From: Winogradskyella sp. KYW1333
GTDB taxonomy: Bacteria > Bacteroidota > Bacteroidia > Flavobacteriales > Flavobacteriaceae
Length of the DNA stretch: 64,000 nt
Direction of reading: 5' to 3'
Assembly (NCBI RefSeq): GCF_003335675.1
Contig: NZ_QPHL01000015.1
Span: 1 to 64,000, forward strand
Below the pieces are notes generated by a model. It ran no database searches, was not told where the DNA came from, and saw nothing but the letters and a program-made list of their open reading frames with translations. The translations under genes were made by a program, and so were the position numbers. Positions 27,670 through 36,170 of the stretch are shown in pieces; position 1 is the stretch's first letter; every line of letters begins with the position of its first letter.

Positions 27670-29607
27670 CTATTTATTTATTTTAAATATATGAAATGGC
27701 AATGTTGGATGTAACTCTATAAAATTCCACTCATTATACCAATTATAACTACTTCCTGTTACCAAATCACTTACAGTAATTTGATGTCCAGAATGAACGC
27801 CAATTTCATGCAATGGTAATTGCACTGTACCTTGTTGTGCGTAGTATTGATCTAGACTTACAATGATAAGAAGTTCATCTGTTTTTGAATCGTTCCATTT
27901 ATAGAAAGCTAAAAGATTATCATTTTCTACATGACAAAATTTAATATTATTTGTCTGCTGCAATGCCTCATGCTCATGACGAATAGCATTTACCTTAGAT
28001 ATTATGGAAGTAAGTTTGTTTTGAACATTCCAATCATAATGTTTTACTTCAAATTTTTCAGACATGTAATATTCTTCCTTACCTGGAATAGCCTCATCCA
28101 ACTGTTGTTCAAATACAGGTCCATAAATCCCAATATTAGAACTTAAAGTTGCTGCCAGCACATAGCGCTGGATGTATTTTGATTCATTGGCTCCTTGCAA
28201 ATGATATGGGTTGATATCGGGTGTATTTGGCCAAAAATTCGGTCGCATATATTCACGTTGATCAGTCTGAGTCAATTCTGTCATATACTCAATTAACTCA
28301 TGCTTATTGTTCCTCCACGTGAAATATGTATATGATTGGGTATAGCCTTGCTTAGCTAATTGTTGCATTACCTTTGGTTTTGTAAAAGCCTCCGCTAAGA
28401 AAATAACGTCTGGGTGCTTCTTTTTCACCTCTGATATTGCCCAATTCCAAAAATAATAAGGTTTTGTATGTGGGTTATCAACCCTGAAGATATTAATACC
28501 ACAATCAATCCAATACAGAAGTATATCCAAACACTCATTCCAAAGCGATTCATACTCTTTACCTTCCCAATAAATAGGTAATATATCTTGATATTTTTTA
28601 GGTGGGTTTTCAGCATATTGAACGGTACCATCAGGTCGCCATTTAAACCAATCTGGATTAGATTTTACCCATGGATGATCTGGAGCAGCCTGCAACGCAT
28701 AGTCCATAGCTATTTCAATATTGAGCTCCTTAGCCTTCTTAATTAATCTTTTAAAATCGCTAAGTTTTCCTAATTGCGGGTGCAAATCTTTATGGCCACC
28801 ATGTTTTGATCCTATTCCCCAAGCAGAACCTACATCATTATCATTAGCTTCAGTTGTGTTATTTTGGCCTTTACGATTTACCTCACCTATAGGATGAACA
28901 GGTGGGAAATACAAAGTATCAAAGCCCATCTCTGCAACTCTTGGCAACAGTCTTTCACAATCTTTAAATGTACCGTGCTGACCAACTACTTCAGAAGATG
29001 ATCTTGGAAAGAATTCATACCATGTACTAAACAGTGCTTTCTTCCTATCTACATAAACCTTTAGTTCTTCTGACTCATTTGCATGAAACTTAGCTGGATA
29101 GTTAACAAAAATACCATGAAGTTTATGAGATATTGCTTCCTTAATAGCATCGTCATAATGAGCATCATTGTTAAAACAATCAATACAATATTTTAGGTAT
29201 TCTTGATCTTCTTTAGAAACCTTTTTTAATAATGGCTTTAAAAATGTAACCCCTTCCAATAATTCAGATTTTACATGCTGATTGTCATCAATTTTCCTTT
29301 CAATTCCATGTTGCCAGTTTAATGGATGATCCACCCATCCCTGAACTTTATAAGAATAGAAACCTCGCTTCTCAACTTGAAAAGATGCTTTCCACTCGTC
29401 ATTTCCTACATGGTGCATTCTTACCTCTCTCCATCTACGCTCATTCTCGTGTTTATAAAGTACAGATGAGACAATGACATCGTGTCCATCAACTAATACA
29501 TGAGCATCTACATTTACAATTTCATTTTTAATACGTTTTATAAAAAATTCCCCACAATTTAATTGTGGTGAAACTGCGTCTATTACTACACGTTTTTGAT
29601 TTTGCAT
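27670..29607 (-). CDS. glgE: alpha-1,4-glucan:maltose-1-phosphate maltosyltransferase
   Basis: Transfers maltosyl units from maltose-1-phosphate to the non-reducing end of alpha-glucan. The 645-residue GH13 protein has an N-terminal beta domain, a helical insert, and a barrel with GFDTLYFPPVHPIGEVNRKG, DYALQAAPDHPWVKSNPDWF, nucleophile in IFRVDNPHTKPYYFWNW, acid/base in VIFLAEAFTKPKVM and FWPNTPDINP, all diagnostic of GlgE rather than amylases. Starts a probable glgE-mak-glgB transcript, with an operator-like dyad 80 bases upstream. Confidence 0.95.
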   Translation of the reverse strand: MQNQKRVVIDAVSPQLNCGEFFIKRIKNEIVNVDAHVLVDGHDVIVSSVLYKHENERRWREVRMHHVGNDEWKASFQVEKRGFYSYKVQGWVDHPLNWQHGIERKIDDNQHVKSELLEGVTFLKPLLKKVSKEDQEYLKYCIDCFNNDAHYDDAIKEAISHKLHGIFVNYPAKFHANESEELKVYVDRKKALFSTWYEFFPRSSSEVVGQHGTFKDCERLLPRVAEMGFDTLYFPPVHPIGEVNRKGQNNTTEANDNDVGSAWGIGSKHGGHKDLHPQLGKLSDFKRLIKKAKELNIEIAMDYALQAAPDHPWVKSNPDWFKWRPDGTVQYAENPPKKYQDILPIYWEGKEYESLWNECLDILLYWIDCGINIFRVDNPHTKPYYFWNWAISEVKKKHPDVIFLAEAFTKPKVMQQLAKQGYTQSYTYFTWRNNKHELIEYMTELTQTDQREYMRPNFWPNTPDINPYHLQGANESKYIQRYVLAATLSSNIGIYGPVFEQQLDEAIPGKEEYYMSEKFEVKHYDWNVQNKLTSIISKVNAIRHEHEALQQTNNIKFCHVENDNLLAFYKWNDSKTDELLIIVSLDQYYAQQGTVQLPLHEIGVHSGHQITVSDLVTGSSYNWYNEWNFIELHPTLPFHIFKINK

Positions 29608-29685
29608 AATGCTGGTTAATTGTTATTTACATAGCGAAAGTACTATACATTATCGACAAATAAAAAAGATAAAATATAGCATATT

Positions 29686-29699
29686 AAACTATAACGTTT
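29686..29699 (-). promoter_or_regulatory. operator-like dyad upstream of glgE
   Basis: Minus-strand AAACGTTATAGTTT is an AAAC-N6-GTTT inverted repeat, 80 bases before the glgE start. It shares 13 identical bases with the site before the GH31 gene (24055-24068). Confidence 0.55.
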
Positions 29700-29735
29700 G
29701 AATTGTATAAGTATTTATAATTAAAGGTGTAATTA

Positions 29736-31004
29736 CTATTGAATAATCGTACCAGAGGGAATAATAGAATCCTTTTTTACTACCACAATACCATCTTTAA
29801 TAAGATAATTTTTAGTTTCTTTATCTTTTAATTGACTACCTCCATTAATCCTAACGTCGTCACCAATTCTACAGTTTTTATCAAGTATTGCATTTTTAAT
29901 GAAACATCGTTCTCCTATACCCATAAAGATATTTATCTTTTTTTCTTGAACTTCCTCAAGAGACTCGTACATATCATTACCCATCATATAACAGTTGATT
30001 ACTGTTGATTCAGCTCCAATCCTGGATCGAATACCAATAACGGAACGCTCTATTTTAGCCGCATGAATCATGCAACCCTCAGAAATTACAGTTCTGTCTA
30101 ATAATGTCCCTGATATTTTTGACGTTGGTAATATTCGAGCATTTGTATAAATGCGCTGTTCGTTATCATAAAGATTGAATTTTGGGATTTCATCTGTTAA
30201 TCCAAGATTAGCCTCAAAGAAACTATCAATATTACCTATATCCGTCCAATATCCTTCAAATTGATAGCTCAATGTTTTATGATTCTTGATTGCTCCTGGA
30301 ATAATTTCCTTACCAAAATCTACCGTATCCGGATTTTTTAATAATTCTACCAAAAGTTCCCTATTGAATATATAAATTCCCATTGATGCTAGGTAATTTC
30401 TTCCGACTTTATTCATGTCTTCACTCACAGGTGACGTCCAATCTGGTAAAAGCGAAGTGTTTGGTTTTTCAATAAATGATGATATAAAATTATTTTGATC
30501 TGTTTTAAGTATACCAAATGATGTTGCTTCCTTTGCATTTACTGGCTGTGTTGCGATTGAAATTTCTGCTCCACTTGCCTCATGTGCCTCAATCATTTCA
30601 TTAAAGTCCATTTGATACAATTGATCTCCAGATAAGATTAACGCATATTCAAAGTCATGTCTTAAAAAATGATGCAAGCTTTGTCTTACGGCATCGGCAG
30701 TGCCTTGAAACCATTTATCACTAGCAATTGTTTGTTCTGCTGCTAATACATCTACAAATGCAGAACTGAAGAAACTAAAGTGATATGTATTTTTAATATG
30801 CCTATTTAATGATGCCGAGTTAAACTGTGTCAAAACATACATCCGTTTTATACTAGAATTGATACAGTTTGAAATAGGAATATCCACCAAACGATATTTT
30901 CCTGCAATTGGCACAGCTGGTTTAGATCTTTTTTCTGTCAATGGATACAGTCTAGATCCTTGACCTCCTCCTAAAATTATGCTTAAGACTTTGTCATTTA
31001 TCAT
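29736..31004 (-). CDS. glgC: glucose-1-phosphate adenylyltransferase
   Basis: Makes ADP-glucose from ATP and glucose-1-phosphate. The 422-residue protein begins with the nucleotidyltransferase motif LGGGQGSRLYPLTEKRSKPA, followed by KYRLVDIPISNCINSSI, FQGTADAVRQ, LILSGDQLYQMDF, and the C-terminal left-handed beta-helix with hexapeptide repeats (RSRIGAESTVI, NCRIGDDVRI). Its ATG overlaps the glgA stop (ATGA), so glgA-glgC are translationally coupled. First committed enzyme of the glucan cluster. Confidence 0.97.
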   Translation of the reverse strand: MINDKVLSIILGGGQGSRLYPLTEKRSKPAVPIAGKYRLVDIPISNCINSSIKRMYVLTQFNSASLNRHIKNTYHFSFFSSAFVDVLAAEQTIASDKWFQGTADAVRQSLHHFLRHDFEYALILSGDQLYQMDFNEMIEAHEASGAEISIATQPVNAKEATSFGILKTDQNNFISSFIEKPNTSLLPDWTSPVSEDMNKVGRNYLASMGIYIFNRELLVELLKNPDTVDFGKEIIPGAIKNHKTLSYQFEGYWTDIGNIDSFFEANLGLTDEIPKFNLYDNEQRIYTNARILPTSKISGTLLDRTVISEGCMIHAAKIERSVIGIRSRIGAESTVINCYMMGNDMYESLEEVQEKKINIFMGIGERCFIKNAILDKNCRIGDDVRINGGSQLKDKETKNYLIKDGIVVVKKDSIIPSGTIIQ

Positions 31005-32212
31005 TTGTCTTGTATTATAGATTTATATATCGATTTTGTTTGTTTTGCAATGGATTTCCAGTCAAAAAAGTCTTCTACTCTTTTTCTTCCCTTTATGGCC
31101 ATTTGATCTCTTAGTTCTTTATCATTAATTAATTTGTTAACTCCATCAGCTAAATCTTTTGAGAATTTATCTGGATTAACAGGTTCAAAAGGAGCAACTT
31201 TTTGTTGTTCTAAATTCACTAATAATCCTGTTTCGCCTTCAACTACTACTTCTTTTATTCCACCAACTGCACTTGCTACAACCGCCGTTTCACAAGCCAT
31301 AGCCTCAATATTTATTATTCCAAATGGTTCATATATAGAAGGACAACAAAAAACAGAAGCATTAGAATACAATTGTATAACATCTTTCTTATCCAACATT
31401 TTATCAATCCAAAAGATATTATTCCTAGATTCTGATGCCTCAGCAACTGCATCCTCCATTTCCATAGCAATTTCTTCAGTATCTGGAGCACCTGCGCATA
31501 ATACAATTTGAGTATCTGGATCTATATATTTTATTGCATTTACCAAATGAATAATTCCTTTTTGTCTAGTGATCCTGCCTACAAATAACACATAAGGTTT
31601 AGATTGATCTATTCCATATGATTCTATAACATCGGTTTCTTTAACAACAACATATTCCTTTAAGTCAATACCATTATAAACTACTTCAATTTTATTTTCA
31701 TCTACATCAAAGTGCTTTATAACATCTTCTTTTGTTTCTTCAGAAACAGCAATTAAACAATCAGCCATCTCAATAGCAGTTTTTTCAATCCATGACGATG
31801 CGTCGTAACCTAGACCTAACTGCTCTCTCTTCCATGGCCTAAGGGGTTCTAAAGAATGTGTAGTTACCACTAGAGGCGTACCATAACACAATTTTGCCAT
31901 AATTCCGGCAAAATGAGAGTACCACGTATGACAATGAACCACATCCGCATCAATCAGATCCGCATTCATATGTAAACCTGTACTTAATGTTTTAAAAATA
32001 GATTTTAACTTGGCATCGCTATCTTCAAATAGTCCATCTTCAAATGGATAACCTTTTACATTAAGTTTTGAGTTACCGATTTTTTGGTCTCCAAATGCCC
32101 TAACATCAACTTGCATTAATTGAGCTAATTCCTTAGCCAAATATTCAACATGTACTCCAGCACCTCCATAAACATATGGTGGAAATTCTCTAGTTAAAAA
32201 CAATACTTTCAT
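31001..32212 (-). CDS. glgA: GT4 glycogen synthase of the GlgM (maltose-1-phosphate synthase) type
   Basis: A 403-residue glycosyltransferase. The start LFLTREFPPYVYGGAGVHVE matches the actinobacterial-type GlgA/GlgM family (GT4), not the E. coli GT5 GlgA, whose N-terminus reads about S-E-x-x-P-x-x-K-T-G-G-L-x-D. GlgM joins ADP-glucose to glucose-1-phosphate to give maltose-1-phosphate. C-terminal donor-site motifs are present: FVGRITRQKGI and PSIYEPFGIINIEAMACETA. The ATG at 32212 is preferred to a TTG one codon earlier. First gene of the minus-strand glucan cluster. Whether it makes M1P or elongates glucan is inferred from family and from the presence of glgE. Confidence 0.88.
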   Translation of the reverse strand: MKVLFLTREFPPYVYGGAGVHVEYLAKELAQLMQVDVRAFGDQKIGNSKLNVKGYPFEDGLFEDSDAKLKSIFKTLSTGLHMNADLIDADVVHCHTWYSHFAGIMAKLCYGTPLVVTTHSLEPLRPWKREQLGLGYDASSWIEKTAIEMADCLIAVSEETKEDVIKHFDVDENKIEVVYNGIDLKEYVVVKETDVIESYGIDQSKPYVLFVGRITRQKGIIHLVNAIKYIDPDTQIVLCAGAPDTEEIAMEMEDAVAEASESRNNIFWIDKMLDKKDVIQLYSNASVFCCPSIYEPFGIINIEAMACETAVVASAVGGIKEVVVEGETGLLVNLEQQKVAPFEPVNPDKFSKDLADGVNKLINDKELRDQMAIKGRKRVEDFFDWKSIAKQTKSIYKSIIQDK

Positions 32213-32377
32213 CAAAAAATCTATTGAGTGATTAAATTCGACTACAAAAAAACAAAAGAGTTATTTAAATTAATCAAAAAAATGTAATACTTAACAATAA
32301 AATAAACGAAAACGGTTTAGTAAGCTTTTAACTTTTATTGCGACAATTTTAACTCGCTTTTTTTATAATTTTATAGC

Positions 32378-32872
32378 ATGAAAAAGATATTGATTTTAAC
32401 CTTAGTAGCAATTTTTTATAGTTGTGATGGTTCCGCTCAAAAAAAAGAAACAAAACAAAAAGAAACTTATCCTATATCCAAGACTGATGCCGAATGGAAA
32501 AAACAGCTTACGGATATGCAATACTACGTTTTAAGGAAAGCGGGTACAGAACGGGCATTTTCAAGTCCATTTAACAAGAATTATGAAGATGGGGTTTATT
32601 ATTGCGTCGCATGCGATACACCATTGTTTAAAAGTGAACATAAATTTGATTCTGGGTCTGGTTGGCCAAGTTTTGATAAAGAAATAAAAGGGAATGTTGC
32701 TTTTTCAACAGATTACAACATTGGTTATGCACGCACAGAAGAGCATTGTGCAACGTGTGGTGGCCATTTGGGTCATGTTTTTAATGATGGTCCTAGAAAT
32801 ACAACTGGTCAAAGACACTGCATTAATGGTGCTGCCTTAAATTTTATTCCTTCAAAAAAGAGAGATGATTAG
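32378..32872 (+). CDS. msrB: peptide-methionine (R)-S-oxide reductase, lipoprotein form
   Basis: Repairs oxidised methionine (R form) in proteins. The 164-residue protein starts with a lipoprotein-type signal (FYSC, Cys at 15), then the MsrB domain: YPISKTDAEWKKQL, ERAFSSPFNKNYEDG, zinc pairs CVAC and CATC, SGSGWPSF, and the active-site Cys in GQRHCINGAAL. So it acts outside the cytoplasm. Downstream DUF1572 gene overlaps by 8 bases. It is transcribed divergently from glgA across a 165-bp gap. Confidence 0.95.
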   Translation: MKKILILTLVAIFYSCDGSAQKKETKQKETYPISKTDAEWKKQLTDMQYYVLRKAGTERAFSSPFNKNYEDGVYYCVACDTPLFKSEHKFDSGSGWPSFDKEIKGNVAFSTDYNIGYARTEEHCATCGGHLGHVFNDGPRNTTGQRHCINGAALNFIPSKKRDD

Positions 32873-33416
32873 TTATTTAGATAGCGTAAGAAAACAATTT
32901 GAGTATTATAAAAGCATAGGAGATAAAACTTTTGAGCAACTGTCATTTGAAGAACTAAAAATTCAGTTCACGCAAGATTCAAATTCAATATCAATTATTG
33001 TAAAACATCTTGTTGGCAATATGCTCAGTCGTTGGACCAACTTTTTAACAGAAGACGGAGAAAAAGAATGGCGTCAACGTGATAAAGAATTCATTGACAA
33101 CTATTCAAACAAGGAAGATCTGTTTAATTCATGGAACAAGGGCTGGAGTTGTCTTTTTAACACACTTGACGCAATTAATAATAATGACCTAAACCATATA
33201 GTTTATATTAGAAACCAAGGTCATACAGTCACCGAAGCCTTAAACCGTCAAATGATGCACTATGCTTATCATATAGGCCAAATTGTATATATAGGTAAAC
33301 TTGTTAAAGGTAAAGATTGGAAATCGTTGTCAATATCTAAAGGAGAATCTAAAACATATAACCAAGAAAAATTTGCAAAAGATAAAGGTCAAAGACATTT
33401 TACTGAAGACCTTTAA
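32865..33416 (+). CDS. DUF1572 (DinB-like) protein
   Basis: A 183-residue protein matching DUF1572: SYLDSVRKQFEYYKSIGDKT at the start, SIIVKHLVGNMLSRWTNFLTEDGEKEWR with a conserved His, and MMHYAYHIGQIVYIGKL with two more His. This is the four-helix DinB/YfiT fold whose three His usually bind a metal. Substrate unknown; relatives can be thiol transferases. Overlap with msrB suggests coupled translation. Confidence 0.85.
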   Translation: MISYLDSVRKQFEYYKSIGDKTFEQLSFEELKIQFTQDSNSISIIVKHLVGNMLSRWTNFLTEDGEKEWRQRDKEFIDNYSNKEDLFNSWNKGWSCLFNTLDAINNNDLNHIVYIRNQGHTVTEALNRQMMHYAYHIGQIVYIGKLVKGKDWKSLSISKGESKTYNQEKFAKDKGQRHFTEDL

Positions 33417-33472
33417 TATTACATTTTCGTTTCGTAAATTCGTACCCTTAAATTTCAACTAAAAAATTACGC

Positions 33473-34849
33473 ATGAGTAAATACGATGTAATAGTACTAG
33501 GAAGTGGTCCAGGTGGTTATGTGACAGCGATAAGAGCATCTCAATTAGGCTTCAAAACTGCTGTAGTAGAAAAAGAAAGTTTAGGGGGTGTTTGTTTAAA
33601 TTGGGGATGTATTCCTACAAAGGCTCTTCTAAAATCTGCACAGGTATTTGAATATCTTAAACATGCTCAAGACTATGGTTTAAACGTAAAAGATGCAAAA
33701 CATGATTTTGATGCTGTTGTAAAGCGCAGTCGCAGTGTTGCTGAAGGCATGAGTAATGGTGTGAAATTCTTAATGAAAAAGAATAAGATTGATGTCATTG
33801 AAGGATTTGGAAAATTAAAGCCAGGTAAAAAAATTGACGTTGACGGAACCGAATACTCTGCTGACCACATTATAATTGCTACTGGAGCACGTTCTCGCGA
33901 ATTGCCAAGTTTACCTCAGGACGGAAAAAAAGTAATTGGCTACAGACAAGCAATGACCTTAGACAAACAGCCTAAGAAAATGATAGTTGTTGGTTCTGGT
34001 GCCATTGGTGTTGAGTTTGCATATTTCTATAATTCAATGGGTACAGAGGTAACCATTGTAGAATATTTGCCAAAAATTGTTCCTGTTGAGGATGATGAAG
34101 TATCTAAACAATTAGAACGTAGCTTTAAAAAATCTGGGATTAAAATTATGACTTCTGCTGAGGTTACTTCTGTTGATACATCTGGCAAAGGCGTAAAAGC
34201 AACTGTTAAGACTAAAAAAGGCGAAGAAGTATTAGAAGCTGACATCGTATTATCTGCAGTAGGAATAAAATCTAATATTGAAAATATAGGACTTGAAGAT
34301 GTAGGGGTAGCGGTAGACAGAGACAAAATACTGGTTAATGATTATTATCAAACCAATATACCTGGTTACTATGCCATTGGAGATGTAACACCAGGACAAG
34401 CTTTGGCTCACGTAGCTTCAGCAGAAGGTATTCTTTGTGTTGAGAAAATTGCGGGACATCATGTTGAAGCCTTAGACTACGGAAATGTTCCAGGTTGCAC
34501 CTATTGTTCTCCAGAAATCGCAAGTGTAGGGCTTACCGAAGCACAAGCGAAAGAGCAAGGCTATGAAATCAAAGTTGGTAAATTTCCTTTTTCTGCATCT
34601 GGAAAAGCAAGTGCTGGAGGAAACAAAGAAGGGTTTGTTAAAGTGATTTTTGATGCCAAATATGGTGAATGGCTCGGATGCCATATGATTGGAGCTGGTG
34701 TTACAGATATGATTGCTGAAGCTGTATTAGGAAGAAAATTAGAAACTACAGGTCATGAAGTTCTAAAGGCGGTCCATCCTCACCCAACAATGAGCGAAGC
34801 TGTTATGGAAGCTGTTGCAGATGCTTATGATGAAGTGATACACCTGTAA
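33473..34849 (+). CDS. lpdA: dihydrolipoyl dehydrogenase
   Basis: The E3 component of 2-oxo acid dehydrogenase complexes; reoxidises lipoyl groups using FAD and NAD. The 458-residue protein has an FAD Rossmann motif VLGSGPGGYVTAIRASQLG, the redox disulfide GGVCLNWGCIPTK, an NAD Rossmann motif VVGSGAIGVEFA, YYAIGDVTPGQALAHVASAEG, and the C-terminal interface with the catalytic HPHPTMSEA. No other complex subunits are adjacent. Followed by a terminator. Confidence 0.95.
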   Translation: MSKYDVIVLGSGPGGYVTAIRASQLGFKTAVVEKESLGGVCLNWGCIPTKALLKSAQVFEYLKHAQDYGLNVKDAKHDFDAVVKRSRSVAEGMSNGVKFLMKKNKIDVIEGFGKLKPGKKIDVDGTEYSADHIIIATGARSRELPSLPQDGKKVIGYRQAMTLDKQPKKMIVVGSGAIGVEFAYFYNSMGTEVTIVEYLPKIVPVEDDEVSKQLERSFKKSGIKIMTSAEVTSVDTSGKGVKATVKTKKGEEVLEADIVLSAVGIKSNIENIGLEDVGVAVDRDKILVNDYYQTNIPGYYAIGDVTPGQALAHVASAEGILCVEKIAGHHVEALDYGNVPGCTYCSPEIASVGLTEAQAKEQGYEIKVGKFPFSASGKASAGGNKEGFVKVIFDAKYGEWLGCHMIGAGVTDMIAEAVLGRKLETTGHEVLKAVHPHPTMSEAVMEAVADAYDEVIHL

Positions 34850-34874
34850 TTATTTATAATAACTAAGACTATAC

Positions 34875-34903
34875 AAAGCGATTCAATTGAGTCGCTTTTT
34901 TTA
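34875..34903. terminator. terminator after lpdA
   Basis: AAAGCGATTC / GAGTCGCTTT with loop AATT and one G-T mismatch, then seven T. It also borders the convergent barrel-protein gene ending at 34901. Confidence 0.85.
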
Positions 34904-35377
34904 TAGTCGATATCCTAAACCGAGAAACATAACATTTGGCGAAAGTTCTTCAAAGCCTAAAGTATATTTCATATGCAAATCGAGGTTTGAAGATAAATCA
35001 TAAGCCAAACTTATGTCTGCACGTACCTTGAACTTGTTAGAAAAGAAATCAAAAAAGTAATTTAAACTAGGTCCAATCAGTATATGAAATTGGTTGTTGA
35101 CATTATAATTTAAATAAACTGGGGCATTTAAGAATTGAAAATCGCTTATACCTATATACAATAATTCGGGCTGAATATGTAGATTAGCATCAATTTCAAA
35201 ATCAGCAAAAAAACCACCATAAAAGCCTATTTCTGTATCAGGATATTCACCAAAGTTAATTTCATCTACTTTAAAGAAGGTAATATTTACACCACCCTTA
35301 ACTCCGAAGTCTGTCTGTGCCTGGGAATAACTTAAATAGAATATTAAACAGAAAATGGTAAGTAAAAACTTATTCAT
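34901..35377 (-). CDS. small outer-membrane beta-barrel protein (PorT-like fold)
   Basis: A 158-residue protein with signal peptide (ending YSQAQ) followed by TDFGVKGGVNITFF, the usual opening of the flavobacterial outer-membrane beta-barrel (PF13568-like) family, then amphipathic strands such as LHIQPELLYIG, FHILIGPSLNYFFDF and a final FLGLGYRL strand. Length suggests an eight-stranded barrel. Function unknown. Six bases after aroQ, so probably cotranscribed. ATG at 35377 is preferred to TTG two codons upstream. Confidence 0.8.
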   Translation of the reverse strand: MNKFLLTIFCLIFYLSYSQAQTDFGVKGGVNITFFKVDEINFGEYPDTEIGFYGGFFADFEIDANLHIQPELLYIGISDFQFLNAPVYLNYNVNNQFHILIGPSLNYFFDFFSNKFKVRADISLAYDLSSNLDLHMKYTLGFEELSPNVMFLGLGYRL

Positions 35378-35383
35378 ATACAA

Positions 35384-35800
35384 TTAGTAAAAACTTTCAA
35401 TTGCGAGGTCGTAACTTTTTAGACCAAAACCTAAAATAACACCCTTTGCATTAGGTGAAATATAAGAGTGATGCCTATATTCCTCACGAGAAAAGGTGTT
35501 GGATATATGAACTTCTACTACAGGTGTTTCAATACCTTTTATTGCATCGCCAATACCAACTGAAGTATGTGTGTACGCGGCCGCATTTAAAATAATTCCG
35601 TCATAATTAAAACCGACCTCTTGTAGTTTGTCTATAAGCTCACCTTCTATATTAGACTGATAATATTCTAATTTAAAATTGTTGTATTTAGACTTTAAAT
35701 TTTTAAAATAGTCCTCAAATGTTTGAGAGCCATAAATTTCAGGCTCACGTTTGCCAAGTAAGTTTAAATTTGGCCCATTTATTATTATCAGTTTCTTCAT
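35384..35800 (-). CDS. aroQ: 3-dehydroquinate dehydratase, type II
   Basis: Converts 3-dehydroquinate to 3-dehydroshikimate in aromatic amino acid synthesis. The 138-residue protein starts with IINGPNLNLLGKREPEIYG, has catalytic Tyr in REPEIYG, YQSNIEGELID, LNAAAYTHTSVGI with the substrate-binding Asn and Thr, and VEVHISNTFSREEYRHHSYI with the catalytic His. Typical length of the dodecameric type II enzyme. Confidence 0.97.
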   Translation of the reverse strand: MKKLIIINGPNLNLLGKREPEIYGSQTFEDYFKNLKSKYNNFKLEYYQSNIEGELIDKLQEVGFNYDGIILNAAAYTHTSVGIGDAIKGIETPVVEVHISNTFSREEYRHHSYISPNAKGVILGFGLKSYDLAIESFY

Positions 35801-35931
35801 GAAGTAAAGATATTAAAATAAGAGTATAAAAAAACCAAAGCAGTTTAGCTTTAGTTCAGTTAAAACTTTTGATTAAGTATTATAGTAAAAACACTCCTCC
35901 AACATTAAAAGTCTAATTAAAAAAAGATAAT

Positions 35932-36093
35932 TTACTTTTTAATCAAATCTATACGAGTTATTTTACGCTTCTTAAGGTTTGTCATTGTTTTAATGGTATT
36001 AATACCATCCAAAAATTCAACAATTGCAGTGTTGGAGCCAATCGATCCCTCTGAATCCGAATGAATTGTGAGCTGTACTTTTTGGGTGTCCAT
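35932..36093 (-). CDS. small 53-residue protein
   Basis: An intact ATG-to-TAA frame of 53 codons on the minus strand in the 370-bp gap between aroQ and xerD. It begins MDTQKVQLTIHSDSEGS and ends RKITRIDLIKK; it has no membrane segment, is beta-like in the N-terminal half and basic at the end. Codon use and composition look like coding sequence, and the frame is too short for usual cut-offs. It precedes aroQ by 131 bases. Function unknown; possible nucleic acid or protein-binding peptide. Confidence 0.6.
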   Translation of the reverse strand: MDTQKVQLTIHSDSEGSIGSNTAIVEFLDGINTIKTMTNLKKRKITRIDLIKK

Positions 36094-36124
36094 TTTTAGT
36101 TCAATAATTCTTTTAAAAAATTAA

Positions 36125-36160
36125 AAAACACTTTACGCTATTGGTAAAGTGTTTTTTTTA
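36125..36160. terminator. strong terminator-like hairpin just before xerD
   Basis: A 12-bp perfect stem (AAAACACTTTAC / GTAAAGTGTTTT, loop GCTATTG, 36125-36155) and T-run, ending about 12 bases before the xerD ATG. It lies between two divergent genes, where a terminator is unexpected. It could stop plus-strand read-through or act as a leader element. Confidence 0.7.
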
Positions 36161-36170
36161 TTTTTAACTA

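Noticed and set aside
31134..31511. 125-codon plus-strand open frame
   Set aside because: Lies wholly antisense to the well-supported glgA gene, with low-complexity composition typical of a shadow frame.
32300..32320. CGAAAACGGTTTAG between glgA and msrB as a third copy of the glucan-cluster operator
   Set aside because: It shares only a short A-A-A-C-G core with the two clear dyads and lacks the AAAC-N6-GTTT symmetry.
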